Assembly (NCBI RefSeq): GCF_003072645.1
Contig: NZ_CP028897.1
Location: 3,857,658 to 3,921,657, forward strand
Length of the DNA: 64,000 nt
From: Dongshaea marina
GTDB lineage: Bacteria; Pseudomonadota; Gammaproteobacteria; Enterobacterales; Aeromonadaceae
Reading direction: 5' to 3'
Numbering within the stretch: the stretch's first letter is position 1; every line of letters begins with the position of its first letter. Shown piece after piece: positions 63,388 to 64,000 of the stretch. A program made the position numbers and the translations under genes. A model generated the notes under the pieces. That model worked only from the letters and a program-made list of their open reading frames with translations. It was not told where the DNA came from and ran no database searches.

Positions 63388-63995
63388 CTATCCGCTGGAT
63401 AGGGGAAGCGCTGGCTCCCACACCCGGCCACATACCTTACTGAGCAGAGCCCGGCTATGGCTGAATACGATGAGAGAAAGCGGGCGTTGTCGGCACTCGA
63501 CAAGCAACTCCTGCCAGATCTGGCGCTGCACCAGGGGATCGAGCTGGGCGGTGATCTCATCGGCAACCAGCACCCGGGTCCGGGGATCCAGGGCCCTGAG
63601 CAGCGCAATTCGTGCCAGCTCTCCCCCCGAGAGTTGATGGGGCCTGCGGCCTAGCCACTCCTTTTTGACCGCAAAACGCTCCAGCTGGAGAGGCTCCGGT
63701 TGCCAGGCATCACTAAGGGACTTGCCTGTGGTGCGATAGGGGCTAAAGGTCTGCTCCGGGTGCTGGGGTACCAGCTGCACCGGACAGTAACCTCGCTGTG
63801 GCAATGGCTCGTCATTCAGGGTAATACTCCCCCCTGTGGTTTTTGCCATCCGGCCAGCACCCGGCCCAAGGTCGTTTTACCATAACCACTGGGGGCTGAG
63901 ATCCCAAAGATCTCCCCCGGAGCTAACTCCAGCGAGAAATCCCGCCACAGACTGCGCTCGGCCTGGATGATCTCCAGCTTGCTCACCTTCAACAT
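63388..63995 (-). pseudogene. ABC transporter ATP-binding protein, one frameshift
   Basis: An ABC ATPase of about 202 residues once a frameshift is joined. It begins at ATG 63995, five bases from the window edge: MLKVSKLEIIQAERSLWRDF, Walker A APSGYGKTT (about 34-42). At 63829-63834 (six C on the plus strand) the frame breaks; one more base reads WQKPQGGSITLNDEPLPQRG. The other motifs follow in the second frame: Q-loop LVPQHPEQTFSP, signature LSGGELARIALLRAL, Walker B VLVADEITAQLD and the switch His in VFSHSRAL. It resembles short DppF/NikE-like peptide or nickel ATPases. The last codons lie in a repeat hairpin. The rest of the transporter must lie beyond 64000. Confidence 0.82.
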
Positions 63996-64000
63996 TGCCC

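Noticed and set aside
1-64000. tRNA, rRNA or replication-origin features
   Set aside because: No tRNA-like cloverleaf, rRNA segment or cluster of DnaA boxes was recognised on either strand, although a dedicated scan (tRNAscan, Infernal) was not possible.

Overview
The window looks like part of the chromosome of a Gram-negative gammaproteobacterium, probably marine or aquatic. The evidence is the mix of hemL, an EmrD-type drug exporter, a YecA-like SEC-C protein, a POT peptide carrier, periplasmic binding proteins with Sec signals and an outer-membrane barrel. I cannot name a genus from sequence alone. Most genes are ordinary housekeeping, transport or envelope genes. They are separated by long, repeat-filled intergenic stretches and interrupted by three insertion sequences.

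Layout. 1-5.4 kb: a frameshifted clcA, hemL, a MOSC/flavin reductase/ferredoxin fusion and a small secreted protein. 5.6-8.2 kb: IS21-family copy 1. 8.2-15.1 kb: repeats, a GFA-family protein, a Cys-rich secreted protein, a lipase-like hydrolase and four paralogous periplasmic binding proteins. 15.2-20.6 kb: a YecA-like protein overlapping an rRNA-type methyltransferase, a secreted S33-type peptidase and a frameshifted emrD. 21.2-23.9 kb: IS21 copy 2, same length as copy 1, in opposite orientation, with a perfect 8-bp target duplication. 24.3-31.7 kb: a DUF2339 membrane protein, a zinc-less sirtuin, an IS982-family element and a TRAP binding protein. 32-40 kb: a DsbA-like protein, a secreted pullulanase, a TauE-like exporter, a split AraC regulator and a frameshifted MHS-type transporter.

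40.5-51.0 kb is a strong candidate anti-phage defence island. A leftward operon encodes two membrane proteins, a RecB-like nuclease/RNase H-like/SF1 helicase fusion and a small protein. Rightward come a WYL-domain regulator, a McrB-type GTPase with an apparent EVE-like domain inserted in its motor, McrC, and a GIY-YIG nuclease. Three near-identical palindromes (core TGCGAAATTTTCGCA) sit at the predicted promoters of the leftward operon, the WYL gene and mcrB. The simplest reading is that the WYL protein represses the whole island as one regulon. A second, orphan WYL gene lies at 54.3 kb, and a decayed fragment of a third at 56.1 kb.

51.1-64 kb holds envelope proteins, a DUF2807 (GIN) protein, two transporters, an O-methyltransferase and a frameshifted ABC ATPase.

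Two window-wide patterns stand out. First, the intergenic repeats are modular (about 400-900 bp) and appear to conserve structure rather than sequence: a 130-bp nested stem with two inner hairpins, a paired-hairpin element with compensatory changes, and many 15-bp hairpins with 6-3-6 geometry. Second, six gene-breaking frameshifts are all losses of one base in a G or C run, four of them six long where seven is expected. This points to homopolymer undercalling in the assembly rather than six real pseudogenes.
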